Assembly (NCBI GenBank): GCA_963788125.1
Contig: CAWBFN010000002.1
Span: 1,178,001 to 1,242,000 of the forward strand
Origin: Bog-473 sp963788125
GTDB lineage: Bacteria > Actinomycetota > Acidimicrobiia > Acidimicrobiales > RAAP-2
Length of the DNA: 64,000 nucleotides
Reading direction: 5' to 3'
Shown: in pieces, positions 25,410 to 34,850 of the stretch
Numbering within the stretch: position 1 is the first letter of the stretch
Layout: every line of letters begins with the position of its first letter
The notes under the pieces: generated by a model
Told to the model about the DNA's origin: nothing
Databases searched by the model: none
What the model saw: only the letters and a program-made list of their open reading frames with translations
Made by a program: the position numbers and the translations under genes

Positions 25410-25712
25410 TCACTGGACATACATGGCGAAGTGGTTAATGCCGATACGACCGAGGAGGGCGGAGGTGATCGCGGCTAGCGAATCGAAGCCGTAGTTGAGC
25501 TTTGCGACCGGAGGGGCATCGGAGAACCAAAGCCCACGTAGTTAGGAGCGATCACGTGGTAGCGATCGGATAGGGATCAGCCGCCGGAACATGTGAGCTA
25601 GTCGGATACCCATGCAAAAGGAGCACTGGGGGTCATTTTGTCTTCCGGCCTCCCGATAGAAGATGGCGTGGCCGTCCACCATCGCTGTTCGGTGATGCAC
25701 GGCAGCCATCAT
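25410..25712 (-). pseudogene. alpha/beta hydrolase, N-terminal fragment with several frameshifts
   Basis: Starts at ATG 25712 or 25709, overlapping the stop of the efflux gene by four bases. It reads AVHHRTAMVDGHAIFYREAG, the start of an epoxide-hydrolase or haloalkane-type alpha/beta hydrolase. The frame then breaks; pieces in the other frames still show HMFRRLIP, NYVGFG, and LNYGFDSLAAITSALLG ending GRIGINHFAMYVQ before TGA at 25410-25412. The oxyanion HG motif is degraded (SFCMGIRLAHM where family has LLLHGYPTSSHM) and the nucleophile elbow and catalytic His are absent. Clearly decayed, unlike genes here with a single indel. Confidence 0.7.
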
Positions 25713-27325
25713 GTGAGCCCTCCCTTGAGTCGGCCATGACGTGAGACGAGACGGACAGGCCGTGTCCGCTGAGGCGAGGGCTGTTGGTATTCGCCTGCGC
25801 CTCGTTCGCCACCCCCTTCTTCCTGTTGCACTCCCCGTCGAAGACCGAGGAGCGCCACCACGGTTGCGATGCCCATCACCCCAGCCATGACCAGAAGCAC
25901 CGACCGGGTGGCATCGGCGAAGTCGACTCGGATGAAGTGGGGGATCGCTCCGGCGACGGCACCAGCCTGGGACTCTGCGATCCGGCGCGCCTGGGAAGCC
26001 GCCTTCGCGGCGGGCAACCCTTTGGCAACAAGGGAGCTCGTCACCCGAGAGCGCAAATCGGTGACCAAGATGGTACCCAGGATGGCCAGTCCCAGGCTGG
26101 CGGCGTAGTTCCTCACCGTCTGGGTGATGCCGGTGGCTTCACCGTAGGAAAGACGAGATGCCCGGTTGACGGCATCCGTGCTGGCCGGGGTGAGCATCAG
26201 GCCCATGCCGGCGCCGGTGAGCACGATGCACCAGATCTGGGAGCCGAGGTTCAGCTCGGTAACCCGACCTGCCCACAGGTAGAACCCCACGGCAGCGAGG
26301 GCACATCCGAGCACCACGGGCCGCTTGGCGCCGATCCGATCGAGCATGCGGCCGCCGATCTGTGAAGCCCCGGCGAAGCCGAGGAAGAAGTACAAGATGT
26401 AGAGCCCGGTCTGTGAGGCCGACTCGCCCAGCGCGATCTCGGCGTACTCGCTGGCGAAAAAGAAGAGCGGCACGAAGGTCAACATGGCGATACCGAGCAC
26501 CAGGTTCTCCATGCGGAAGGCATGGATCTTGAAGATCCGCACCTCCATGAGGGGCACCGGTGTGCGGAGCTCGACGAAGTAGAAGGAGATCAGCAAAACG
26601 GCGCCGGCAGCGATGCAGGCACCGGTGGCCGCATTGCTCCAACCCCAGATGGAGGATTGTTGGAACCCCAGCACGCTCAAGCCGACACCGCCCACGATCA
26701 GAACAAGTCCTCGGTAATCGATCCGGGCCGACTTGTAGGATGTCTTCGGTTTCGAGACGGCGACAAGGACAAGGGCGACGATAGCCACGGGGATGTTGAC
26801 CCAGAAGATCGCCCGCCAGGTCCACTGTGTGAGGAACCCACCGAGAATGGGTCCGATGGCGGTGAGGCCGCCCGCGATCCCGAAGAACAGCGCCAGGGCC
26901 CGCCCCCGTTGGTGCAGGTCGAACGTCTGCACCACGATGGCCAATGCGGCGGGAAACATTATGGCCCCGCCCAGACCCTGGATGAGTCGGAACGTCACGA
27001 TCCACACTTCGGCCGCGCTTCCGGCCGGGGTCAAGCCGCACATGGCCGAGGATCCGGCAAAGACGATGACGCCGAGCACCACCATCTTCTTGTGACCGAC
27101 CGTGTCGGCCAGTCGGCCCCCGAAGGCGAAGAACGAGGCGAGCGAGAGCAGGTAAGCGTTGATTGCCCACTGCATGCCGGTACTGGTGAGTCCGAGCTCT
27201 CGTTGAATCTGGGGCGCCGCGATCGGAACGATCGTCTGGTCGATGAAGGTCATTGAGACGGCGAAGATCATCGCGGCCAGGACGAGATTTCTCGACCGAC
27301 CGACGCCCACGTTGGTCCCTACCAT
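25709..27325 (-). CDS. DHA2 family MFS multidrug transporter (EmrB/QacA-type)
   Basis: 538 residues from ATG 27325, which overlaps the stop of the DUF302 gene; ATG 27352 is an in-frame alternative. Fourteen membrane helices are expected. Motif D1 is seen in FAVSMTFIDQTIVPIAAPQI, motif A in GGRLADTVGHKKMVVLG, and motif C in GIAGGLTAIGPILGGFLTQW. Proton-driven export of cationic or amphiphilic drugs is the family role. The C-terminus is long, basic and Gln-rich (EEGGGERGAGEYQQPSPQRT). Second gene of a minus-strand operon between DUF302 and a broken hydrolase. Confidence 0.9.
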   Translation of the reverse strand: MVGTNVGVGRSRNLVLAAMIFAVSMTFIDQTIVPIAAPQIQRELGLTSTGMQWAINAYLLSLASFFAFGGRLADTVGHKKMVVLGVIVFAGSSAMCGLTPAGSAAEVWIVTFRLIQGLGGAIMFPAALAIVVQTFDLHQRGRALALFFGIAGGLTAIGPILGGFLTQWTWRAIFWVNIPVAIVALVLVAVSKPKTSYKSARIDYRGLVLIVGGVGLSVLGFQQSSIWGWSNAATGACIAAGAVLLISFYFVELRTPVPLMEVRIFKIHAFRMENLVLGIAMLTFVPLFFFASEYAEIALGESASQTGLYILYFFLGFAGASQIGGRMLDRIGAKRPVVLGCALAAVGFYLWAGRVTELNLGSQIWCIVLTGAGMGLMLTPASTDAVNRASRLSYGEATGITQTVRNYAASLGLAILGTILVTDLRSRVTSSLVAKGLPAAKAASQARRIAESQAGAVAGAIPHFIRVDFADATRSVLLVMAGVMGIATVVALLGLRRGVQQEEGGGERGAGEYQQPSPQRTRPVRLVSRHGRLKGGLT

Positions 27326-27699
27326 GACAAGCTCATCCCGTTTTTGTCGCATATGCCGTAGAGGATGACAGCGTCGTTCAGGGGCCCGATCCCATCAAGC
27401 ATGCGAGCCAGGTCGGGGCTGAGTCCGTAGCGCTCGGCGAGGGCTCCTGGCGCCGTGTAGGTCACCCTGGTGCGACCCTCGTCCTCCCAGATGAGGACCT
27501 TCAGCGGGAGCTCCAGCGCAGCCAGAGGAGCGGCTTCCATGATTGGCGTCCCCTCTTCGGGGTTCCCGAAGATAATGACTCTGGTGTCGGGCAGGTCGAG
27601 CCCTGCCTCACGAGCCTCGTCGGAATGGCTTATGACCGCGAATACCTTCATATCCTTGGCCGCCACCACCTCGTTGAACCGGGCCACGGTCTCGGCCAC
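27319..27699 (-). CDS. DUF302 family protein, N-terminus displaced by a frameshift
   Basis: 126 residues. DUF302 proteins are small alpha/beta proteins of unclear function. Landmarks: FNEVVAAKDMKVFAVISHSD, TRVIIFGNPEEGTPIMEAAP and ALELPLKVLIWEDEGRTRVT, which match the family closely. Upstream, ATG 27724 starts MTKSSPY, the usual N-terminus, but one extra base near 27700 separates it from SVAETVARFNE. Without that base the protein would be 7 residues longer. GTG 27699 could rescue translation with a near-complete domain, so I list it as a gene. Start of the operon with the DHA2 pump. Confidence 0.8.
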   Translation of the reverse strand: MAETVARFNEVVAAKDMKVFAVISHSDEAREAGLDLPDTRVIIFGNPEEGTPIMEAAPLAALELPLKVLIWEDEGRTRVTYTAPGALAERYGLSPDLARMLDGIGPLNDAVILYGICDKNGMSLSW

Positions 27700-27724
27700 C
27701 GAGATAGGGGCTCGACTTCGTCAT

Positions 27725-28351
27725 GACCTTTGAGGCGTCGCTCACTCTCATGTTACGCACGCGATACTCCTTCTCGTGATTCCGGTCGATTGGTGATTTG
27801 GTGGCTTGCGAATGATCGATTCACCCGCACAGCAAGATTGACTTGAGTTACGTTGCGTGGTCGTGAGGGTCGATGTGACGGGGAACGGCAGCCAGTAGGG
27901 ATCTCAATGCGACTTGGAGCGATCCCGATCTGTGGACCGAGGGCGTTCTCAGTACAGAGCATTCCGCGCACTTTTGAAACTCTCTTAATGGCATGGAGGA
28001 GTTGTCCTTGAACCTGTTTCGAACTTACGAATAACGATGACATGGCGCCGCGTCAGTGTCACTCCCGCCAACCAGATTCGTGACGGGTCGCTGGCCTCAC
28101 GGTGATACTCCTGCTAGCGCCAATTCCTGGGTCGCTAGCGGGTGCAATAAGCCCAGCCCCATACCCACGATATGGGCGTCGTGAGACGCCGACTAAGACG
28201 TCGAATTCACATCACGCCATCCGAGATCACCTCATATATAAAAGAGTTCCTAGACCGCCAGCGTTAGGTCAATGACTGACGCTGTTTCAATGATGAGTTC
28301 ATCACACCGGCGTCCGTGACTTCGACGGCCGCGATCTCAGTGTGCTGGGAG
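27725..28351. other. intergenic region between the DUF302 operon and the kinase gene
   Basis: About 630 bases without a convincing gene. The minus-strand frame 27753-28043 resembles nothing known. A small hairpin, cccata (28158-28163) and tatggg (28171-28176), lies here. Bases 28293-28330 loosely resemble part of the 3.1/8.2 kb repeat (cacaccgg...gacttcgacggc), too weak to call. AT content is higher than in the genes, as expected for the DUF302 promoter. Confidence 0.4.
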
Positions 28352-31291
28352 TCAGCTGTTCTCTGGACTCGCATGATCTCGAACGGGGCTAGGCAATGTG
28401 ACCGTTATGGTCGTTCCGACATTGGCAGGACTCTCCAGGCTGACATGCCCTCCGAGTGCTTCGACACGGTCAACGACCCCTATAAGTCCTGAGCCGCCAG
28501 CGAGCGAAGCGCCGCCGACACCGTCATCGGACACGGTGGCTCGTACGTCAGAACCATCGAAACATATCCGAATGGAGACAATCGAGGCATTGGAATGCTT
28601 TGTGGCATTGGCGAGACCTTCTGACACCGCGAAATAGATGGCAATTTCAACTGCCTCGCGAAACCGAACTCGGTCTGGAGCCTCGACTTCGACTGGAATG
28701 GCGGACCGCCTGGCGAGCGATCGAATCGACGGCCCAAGGCCCGACCGGGTCAGCAGCTCGGGATGTAACCCTTGGGAGAATAAACGAATCTCTTCGACTA
28801 TGTTCTCGAGGTCTCGGGCCAGCTCATCAAGGCCCTCCTCGACCTCGGGTGACATCGCGTAGCGACGTCTCACCGTGCGCATGTTCATTCCGAGGGATAC
28901 GAGCTTTTGCTGAATGCCGTCGTGAAGGTTACGTTCGATCCGGCGTCGCGTCTCATCGCTTGCGCCGATGATTCGAGCTCGCGAAGCCAAGAGATTGTCA
29001 CGGGCTTGAACGTTTGATATAGAACTTGCCACCAGATGAGTGAAATCGGTAAGTCGCGTTTCGGTGTCGTGAGGCAGATCCTCTGCCGACGTGACGACGA
29101 TCAAACCCCAATGTTCCCCATCCACAAGTATGGGGGCTCCAACGGTGGTGGCGCTGCGAAAGGGTTCGTGCTGGTTGAATCCGGCTACCGAGCGGCAGTC
29201 GATGCGCTCCGCCCGACCGGTTTCGTTGATCTTTCTCGCGACGAGAACCTCTCCGTCGGAGAGGGCGCCGTTCAGATCATCTCGTGCTGTTGAGCCGAGC
29301 AACAACAGCGATCCGTCCGCACTGCGGATCACCTCGACAATCTGGACACCAAGTGCTCTACTCGCTTCGTGTGCCACGGCGGCGAAGATGACGCCGGGTG
29401 ATGCCTGCTGAGCGACCAACGTGGCAACCCGTCGGAGGGCAGCTCCCTGTTTCTCCGCCAGACTGCGTAACGCCGAGCGAGCTTCCGCATTAGAGATGGC
29501 GCTGGCCATCAAGCGGGTGAACTCGCCCAGCCTTACCTCGCTCCCCAAAGGTAAGACTTCGTCGGCCTCTCCAAACGCGGAGATGAACCCCCAGATGGAA
29601 TTGCTGATGATCACCGGTGCTGCGACGCCTTGCCCGAAACCATTCGCGATATGCCCGGCGGCGACGGGTCCAGGGAGGTCTGACCAATCGTCCAGTCGTG
29701 CGGGCTCATTGGTCTCCAATACCTTTGCCTCGAGAGGGGCATCGTCGAGGCTGAAGCTGGTGCCGTCAGGTACAGGGGAACGACCTCCATGCGTGCCGAA
29801 GAGCTTTACGAGCACATTCGCTTCGGCGTCGTAGCGGAGCAAGGCCACTGCACCGACTCGGAGTATCCGCGCAGCCTCGTGCGCAACGGCGGTGAATACG
29901 GATTCCGGCTCATCACCCACCGCGACGTGGGTGGCGACGCGTCCTAGCGCTCCCTGCCATTCAGCAAGGTCCCGCAAGTTGTCTCGCGCCTGAACGTTCG
30001 ATATTGCGGTAGCCATGAGCTGCGAAAACTCGACCAGGCGACTCTCACTACCCATCGGAAGGGTGCCGTCCTGCATGTTGTACACGGTGATTGCACCCCA
30101 GATGACACCGTCGACTGTGATTGGGACTCCCATGGCCGGCCCGAAGCCATCCTGGATATGTCTCTCAGCGAGCTCACCGGGAACGGTGCTCCAGTCCTCT
30201 ATTCGAGCAGGCTGACCGGTCCTGACGATCAACCCGGCGAGCGGCGACTCGGCGATCTTGAATTGCGCGCCCGCCCCCACGTGGTTGCGAATCTCATCAG
30301 GTGTGTGACGTGAAACGTCAGTCAGTATTCCCGTCGACATATCGAATCGAAAGAGACGAATGAAGCTGATGCCGCCGAGGAGCTGTGATGCTCCTTCAAC
30401 GATGGCGTCGAAGATCATCTCGGGCCCAGCGTTCTGCGCGACCAGAGTGGCGATGTCGCGTAGAGCGGACTGCTGTTGCACAAGCTCCCGCGACTCAGTC
30501 CCGTGTCGCTCATTGGCGACCGCCCTAGCAATGAGAGAGGCGCACTCAGCTAAGAGCTCTGCCAACTGGATGTCTGGCGAACTCAACGCGTTTGCCATCG
30601 GTTCGATGACAATAGAACCCCAGACCTCGGCGTCGACAACGACCGGAGTTCTCCCAGCTCTACTTGCCGTCAACCGTGTCGTGGTGTCAGTTCCAGACGG
30701 ATAAGTTGAGCCCGGAGGCTCAATAACTACGGTTACGGGCTCAATAACTACGGTTACGGAAAGTCCGAGGATCTGGGTCAGCTCGTCGCTCACAGCTTCA
30801 ACGATTTCGCTGACGGCAATCTGGTGAGCGACCATCGTCGCCACACGTCTGAGAGCAACCTCTTTTTGGAGCATGAGTGCGTCGCGGGCGGATGGGTGCA
30901 CGTGGGAAGCAGTGTGGCGGCGGGACTCTCCCGGGCTCTTCGACAAATCGAGCAAGTGTTCGAGACCCAGTCGATCGAGAACGTCCTTCCTCAGGAATCC
31001 GATAGCACCCGTCTCTTCGACCTGCTCCTCGTCCTGGTCTCGGAGTGAGATCAATATGACCTTCGATGGTGGATGTGCTCTATGGAGGTGGCGGGCAAGC
31101 TCGAATCCATCCTCAAGTCCGAGTTCAACATCGACGAGAATGACGTCAGGTTCAGTGACTGCGGCCAATTGCAGAGCTCGTGAGCCAGAAGACGCTTGTC
31201 CGACGATTGCCACACCCTCCGATCCAAGCAGGGCCGACGCGGCGCGAAGAAAGTCCTCACTGTCGTCGACGAGCATGCACCGCATTGGCAT
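28352..31291 (-). CDS. hybrid sensor histidine kinase: REC, four GAF domains, HisKA_3, HATPase
   Basis: 979 residues from the ATG at 31291. Residues 1-115 form a receiver domain (MRCMLVDDSEDF acidic pair, phospho-Asp 54 in DVILVDVEL, Lys in GFLRKD). Four GAF-type sensor domains follow, at about 150-270, 275-440, 445-600 and 605-765; the second to fourth begin with repeated ALRDIATLVAQ/ALGRVATHVAV/ALRRVATLVAQ linkers. The DHp helix has RRRIERNLHDGIQQKLVSLG with His about 790 (NarL/DesK class), and the ATPase has SEGLANATKHSNAS and DDGVGGA. No membrane span, so it is cytosolic. Divergent from an NCS1 permease and a LuxR-type regulator, its likely partner. A 21-base tandem duplication lies in GAF1. 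Confidence 0.92.
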   Translation of the reverse strand: MPMRCMLVDDSEDFLRAASALLGSEGVAIVGQASSGSRALQLAAVTEPDVILVDVELGLEDGFELARHLHRAHPPSKVILISLRDQDEEQVEETGAIGFLRKDVLDRLGLEHLLDLSKSPGESRRHTASHVHPSARDALMLQKEVALRRVATMVAHQIAVSEIVEAVSDELTQILGLSVTVVIEPVTVVIEPPGSTYPSGTDTTTRLTASRAGRTPVVVDAEVWGSIVIEPMANALSSPDIQLAELLAECASLIARAVANERHGTESRELVQQQSALRDIATLVAQNAGPEMIFDAIVEGASQLLGGISFIRLFRFDMSTGILTDVSRHTPDEIRNHVGAGAQFKIAESPLAGLIVRTGQPARIEDWSTVPGELAERHIQDGFGPAMGVPITVDGVIWGAITVYNMQDGTLPMGSESRLVEFSQLMATAISNVQARDNLRDLAEWQGALGRVATHVAVGDEPESVFTAVAHEAARILRVGAVALLRYDAEANVLVKLFGTHGGRSPVPDGTSFSLDDAPLEAKVLETNEPARLDDWSDLPGPVAAGHIANGFGQGVAAPVIISNSIWGFISAFGEADEVLPLGSEVRLGEFTRLMASAISNAEARSALRSLAEKQGAALRRVATLVAQQASPGVIFAAVAHEASRALGVQIVEVIRSADGSLLLLGSTARDDLNGALSDGEVLVARKINETGRAERIDCRSVAGFNQHEPFRSATTVGAPILVDGEHWGLIVVTSAEDLPHDTETRLTDFTHLVASSISNVQARDNLLASRARIIGASDETRRRIERNLHDGIQQKLVSLGMNMRTVRRRYAMSPEVEEGLDELARDLENIVEEIRLFSQGLHPELLTRSGLGPSIRSLARRSAIPVEVEAPDRVRFREAVEIAIYFAVSEGLANATKHSNASIVSIRICFDGSDVRATVSDDGVGGASLAGGSGLIGVVDRVEALGGHVSLESPANVGTTITVTLPSPVRDHASPENS
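30717..30758 (-). repeat. 21-bp in-frame tandem duplication inside the kinase gene
   Basis: The sequence at 30717-30737 is repeated exactly at 30738-30758. On the coding strand it duplicates seven codons (VTVVIEP twice) in the first GAF domain, in a predicted beta-strand. The frame is kept. Exact identity points to recent slippage. Confidence 0.92.
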
Positions 31292-31428
31292 CTTCCCAGC
31301 TTGGCACGTCGAACCGGCTTCGCAATCCAGCTAGCGCTACCACGACCATCCGGCTGACTGTAGCGCAGGTGGCCTGCTGGCAGCAGAGACATCAAACCAG
31401 GAGGATGCGATGCTGATGATTCACTGTC
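31292..31428. promoter_or_regulatory. divergent promoter region, kinase / NCS1 permease
   Basis: 137 bases separate the two divergent starts, so both promoters must lie here. I see no convincing palindrome; the aggaggatgcgatgctgatg near 31399-31418 may be a ribosome-site remnant for the permease transcript. Confidence 0.35.
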
Positions 31429-32874
31429 TTGCACGTGGAAGGTTTGACGAATCAGTTGCAAGAAGACCAACGGTTACGTTCTGATCTCACAGGCTTCGAG
31501 ACCCATTCCATAGACCAAATTCCCAGCACGGAACGCCACGGGCGGGTCCGTGATCAGTTCACACTCTGGTTCGCTCTGAACTCCAACATCTTCCCGGTGG
31601 TGCTCGGCGGAGTGTTGGTCCTCATGGGTCTCGATCTCCTTTGGGCGTGCATCGCGATTGTGGCGGGGACTCTCATCGGCCTTGCACTCGTGGGCTTCCA
31701 CGCTGTTCAGGGCCCAAAGCTCGGGGTTCCCCAGATGATCCAGAGTCGAGGGCAGTTCGGCTTCTACGGCGCAGTGCTCGTCTTCGTGGCCTCAATCATC
31801 CTGGATTTTGGGTTTCTCGCGGCACAACTCGTAATCCAGGCCGATGCCATGAACCTTGCGGTCCCTTCGATCAGCATTCCCGTATGGATTCTCATTCTTA
31901 TCGTCCCAGTGATCGCGCTCACCATCTACGGCTACGACTGGATCCACCGCTGGCAGCGGTGGATGACCGCTCTACTGGGTGTGACTTTTTTGGTGATCTT
32001 CCTACGGGCGGTTTCCCACGGAGCTCCAGCCGGAGCCGCCGCGAGAACACAGGCACCGTCCGCGGCTCTCTTCATGGGCGCAGTCGCGATCTTCGTCATA
32101 GCGATGGTGAGCTGGGCGCCGTACGTATCCGACTACTCGAGGTATCTCCCGGCAAATACCAACGCGGTCAAGACCTTTTGGGCCGTGGTTCTCGGGTGCG
32201 CCATCCCTACCATCTTTTGTGGCGCCTTGGGTGCCTACGTCACTGGACTGTTCCCGAGCTCGGGATCGACGGTGGCCGCGGTGCGGGATGCAGCTGGAAC
32301 CTGGGCTCTGCCGATCATGGCAGTGAGCTTGATCGGATCCGATGTAGCAAACTCCTATACAGGGATGTTGGCCATCGCCAGCGTCATCAGCTGCGTAAGG
32401 GATATACGACGATCTTTGGCAATGAGAGTCGTTGGTTCATTGGGGATCATTGCCGCCGGCACGATCTGTGCGTTGCTGGGCTATAAGCAGTTTGTAAACA
32501 ATCTCGGCAACTTCCTCAACGTGCTGCTCTACGTGTTCATACCTTGGAGCGCGATCAACCTCACCGACTACTACCTGGTGAAGCGAGGTGACTACGACGT
32601 TGCATCCTTCTTCACGCCACAGGGACTATATGGAGGATGGTTATGGCGTGGGTTGGCCGCATATGTGTTGGCGATTGCTGTCGAAGTACCATTTGTGGAC
32701 CAGACCTTCTACACCGGGCCTTTGGTGGGATGGTTAGGAGGCATAGACATTTCGTGGATCGTGGGTGGCGCCGCTGGATTTGTCTTTTACCAAGTGGCGT
32801 TGAGGATCTCGGCGAGGAATGCGATCTCCGACCCGGCATTCGAGCGGCCTGAGAGTACTGAGGAGGTGCTATGA
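31429..32874 (+). CDS. NCS1 family purine/cytosine permease
   Basis: 481 residues from TTG 31429 or GTG 31435, with about 12 membrane helices. NCS1 marks: the N-terminal SIDQIPSTERHGRVRDQFTL (the ..P..ER....Q...W cytosine-permease start), FALNSNIFPVVLGGVLVLMG, QMIQSRGQFGFYGAVLVFV in helix 3, MVSWAPYVSDYSRYLP in the middle (the SDYSRY motif of the purine/cytosine branch) and FIPWSAINLTDYYLVKRGDY near the end. Sodium- or proton-coupled uptake of a nucleobase or related heterocycle is the family role. The response-regulator gene begins 28 bases later, so they may be cotranscribed and linked to the sensor kinase. Confidence 0.9.
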   Translation: MHVEGLTNQLQEDQRLRSDLTGFETHSIDQIPSTERHGRVRDQFTLWFALNSNIFPVVLGGVLVLMGLDLLWACIAIVAGTLIGLALVGFHAVQGPKLGVPQMIQSRGQFGFYGAVLVFVASIILDFGFLAAQLVIQADAMNLAVPSISIPVWILILIVPVIALTIYGYDWIHRWQRWMTALLGVTFLVIFLRAVSHGAPAGAAARTQAPSAALFMGAVAIFVIAMVSWAPYVSDYSRYLPANTNAVKTFWAVVLGCAIPTIFCGALGAYVTGLFPSSGSTVAAVRDAAGTWALPIMAVSLIGSDVANSYTGMLAIASVISCVRDIRRSLAMRVVGSLGIIAAGTICALLGYKQFVNNLGNFLNVLLYVFIPWSAINLTDYYLVKRGDYDVASFFTPQGLYGGWLWRGLAAYVLAIAVEVPFVDQTFYTGPLVGWLGGIDISWIVGGAAGFVFYQVALRISARNAISDPAFERPESTEEVL

Positions 32875-32902
32875 GCTGCGCTTTTAACCGTAAGCGTCGA
32901 GC

Positions 32903-33577
32903 GTGAGGTCCATATCGTTGGTGGAGGTGCCGAGGCGCATCGTCGTTGCCGACGACGACGTGCTCGTGCGAGAAGGCACGGTCAGCCTCCTCAGGGAGGT
33001 TGGTTACGAGGTGATCGAACAGGTGGCAGACGCCGAGGCCCTTATAGATATCGTCGAACGCGTCAGGCCGGACCTCGTGATCGCGGATATTCGGATGCCC
33101 CCCACGCACACATCGGAGGGAATCGACGCGGCCCGGAAAATTCGCCGAGAGCATCCTGAGATTGGTGTCCTCCTCCTATCAGCTCACGTAGAGCTCGACA
33201 CGGCTATGGAATTTCTGGGGGAGGGCGAGCGGACGGGTTACCTACTCAAGAGCCGAATCATGAAGATAGAAGATCTGATCGACGCCCTAGAAAGGATCGC
33301 CGGTGGCGGAACTGTGATCGACTCCGCACTGGTGCAGGAGGTTCTGGCCCAGCGTCGTCGTACGGATCCACTGGCTGTGCTCACCCCTAGGGAGCGTGAA
33401 GTTCTGGCGCTTGTAGCCGAGGGGCGATCGAACATGGGCATAGCGCACGAGCTCTCCGTCAGCGAGGGCGCTGTGGAGAAGCACGTCCGCAGCATCATGG
33501 GCAAGCTCAATCTGCCCGGTACGGAGGATGATCACCGACGCGTCCTGGCAGTTCTGGCCTTTCTCGAAAGGCACTAA
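32903..33577 (+). CDS. NarL/LuxR-type response regulator
   Basis: 224 residues. The receiver domain has VVADDDVLVREGT (acidic pocket), the phospho-Asp in LVIADIRMPPT, Ser/Ala in LLLSAH and Lys in GYLLKSRI. The C-terminal LuxR helix-turn-helix is LTPREREVLALVAEGRSNMG then IAHELSVSEGAVEKHVRSIM. Starts at GTG 32903, GTG 32921 or GTG 32927 are all possible; the last two follow more purine-rich sequence. It binds DNA after phosphorylation, and the HisKA_3 kinase encoded on the other side of the permease is its likely partner because NarL-type regulators pair with that kinase class. Confidence 0.92.
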   Translation: MRSISLVEVPRRIVVADDDVLVREGTVSLLREVGYEVIEQVADAEALIDIVERVRPDLVIADIRMPPTHTSEGIDAARKIRREHPEIGVLLLSAHVELDTAMEFLGEGERTGYLLKSRIMKIEDLIDALERIAGGGTVIDSALVQEVLAQRRRTDPLAVLTPREREVLALVAEGRSNMGIAHELSVSEGAVEKHVRSIMGKLNLPGTEDDHRRVLAVLAFLERH

Positions 33578-33926
33578 TCCCAGAAGCAAGCCGTCGCAGC
33601 TTCGGCGTGAGCATCCGATAGGAGCGTTATCGTCATTGTCGAAGGTTGCTGAAGCGCATCCGCAGAAAGCTTGTCGTACTGTGTTTCGCGGTCCTTCTTG
33701 GGGCTAGCAGGTCGGTGATCCTCATGGCAGCGATACTCGAAGAAGCCGGTCAGCGGGAGTGACTTCTTTCGTTCGTGCTGCAATCCTTGGTAGTGACGCT
33801 GAACCTATCAATAACAGCGCCAACGACGTACATAAATGTCGCTTGAACTAGGAAGTCGAACTAGTTCATGCGCTCTTCGAACGTCTCGTGCAGAGAGCAT
33901 GGAGTCGTAAATAGGAGGACTTTGAA
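33578..33926. other. intergenic, promoter of the hydrolase gene
   Basis: 350 bases with no supported gene; the frame 33574-33783 on the minus strand lacks family resemblance and a ribosome site. The last 20 bases hold AGGAGG for the hydrolase. Confidence 0.4.
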
Positions 33927-34751
33927 ATGAGCACTATCACCACAACCGACGGCACAGAGATTTTCTACAAGGACTGGGGTTCCGGCCAGCCAATCGTGTT
34001 CAGTCACGGCTGGCCGCTGTCCGCAGACGATTGGGACACTCAGATGCTGTTCTTCTTGAGTCACGGCTACCGGGTCGTCGCCCATGATCGGCGTGGGCAC
34101 GGCCGTTCCACGCAGACCAGCGACGGGCACGACATGGACCACTACGCCGATGACCTCGCCGCGGTGACTGAACATCTCAATCTTGAGGAAGCAATTCACA
34201 TTGGTCATTCGACTGGTGGGGGCGAAGTCATCCGCTACATCGCCCGGCACGGCGAGGGTCGTGTCGCCAAGGCAGCCATCATGAGCGCGATTCCGCCCCT
34301 GATGGTAAAGACTGATACCAATCCTGGAGGCGAGCCCAAGAGCGTGTTCGTTGATCTCCAGGCGCAATTGGCAGCAAACCGCTCCGAGTTCTACCAGGCC
34401 GTGGCGTCAGGTCCCTTCTACGGGTACAACCGACCCGGAGCGGAGTGCTCAGAGGCGATCATCCAGAACTGGTGGCGACAGGGAATGATGGGCGCAGCGA
34501 ATGCCCATTACGAAGGGATCGTCGCCTTTTCTCAGACGGATTTCACCGAGGACCTTCAAAAGATCAGCGTGCCTGTTCATGTCATGCACGGAGACGACGA
34601 TCAGATCGTTCCCTACGCAGATTCGGCTCCTTTGACCGTGAAGCTATTGCAGAACGGGACGCTGAAGACATACCCCGGGTTCCCCCACGGCATGCCGACG
34701 GTCCACGCCGACGTCATCAACGCAGAGCTCCTGGAGTTCATCAAGTCTTAG
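33927..34751 (+). CDS. alpha/beta hydrolase, non-heme chloroperoxidase/esterase type
   Basis: 274 residues from ATG 33927 with aggagg upstream. Cofactor-free haloperoxidase/esterase family: oxyanion loop VFSHGWPLSADDWD, HDRRGHGRS, nucleophile elbow HIGHSTGGGEVIRYIARHG with the catalytic Ser, Asp in MHGDDDQIVP and His in GFPHGMPTVHADV. Length is normal and all three residues are present. Cytosolic. It may hydrolyse esters or perform perhydrolysis of acetate. It stands alone, followed by a strong hairpin. Confidence 0.93.
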   Translation: MSTITTTDGTEIFYKDWGSGQPIVFSHGWPLSADDWDTQMLFFLSHGYRVVAHDRRGHGRSTQTSDGHDMDHYADDLAAVTEHLNLEEAIHIGHSTGGGEVIRYIARHGEGRVAKAAIMSAIPPLMVKTDTNPGGEPKSVFVDLQAQLAANRSEFYQAVASGPFYGYNRPGAECSEAIIQNWWRQGMMGAANAHYEGIVAFSQTDFTEDLQKISVPVHVMHGDDDQIVPYADSAPLTVKLLQNGTLKTYPGFPHGMPTVHADVINAELLEFIKS

Positions 34752-34821
34752 AGTCAAGCACTGAGTGCCGGTTGATGTTTATGGTCAGCGTGGGACGGTG
34801 TGATCCACACAAAGACCTTCA

Positions 34822-34850
34822 CCCCTGCGGTAGGCGCCCTACCGCAGGGG
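34822..34850 (+). terminator. strong hairpin terminator after the hydrolase
   Basis: Perfect 13-bp inverted repeat, cccctgcggtagg (34822-34834) and cctaccgcagggg (34838-34850), with a 3-base loop, 70 bases after the stop. No U-tract follows, as is common in high-GC actinobacteria. Confidence 0.75.

Noticed and set aside
28293..28340. Possible third copy of the 3.1/8.2 kb repeat
   Set aside because: Only short scattered matches (cacaccgg, gacttcgacggc); below what could be trusted by eye.
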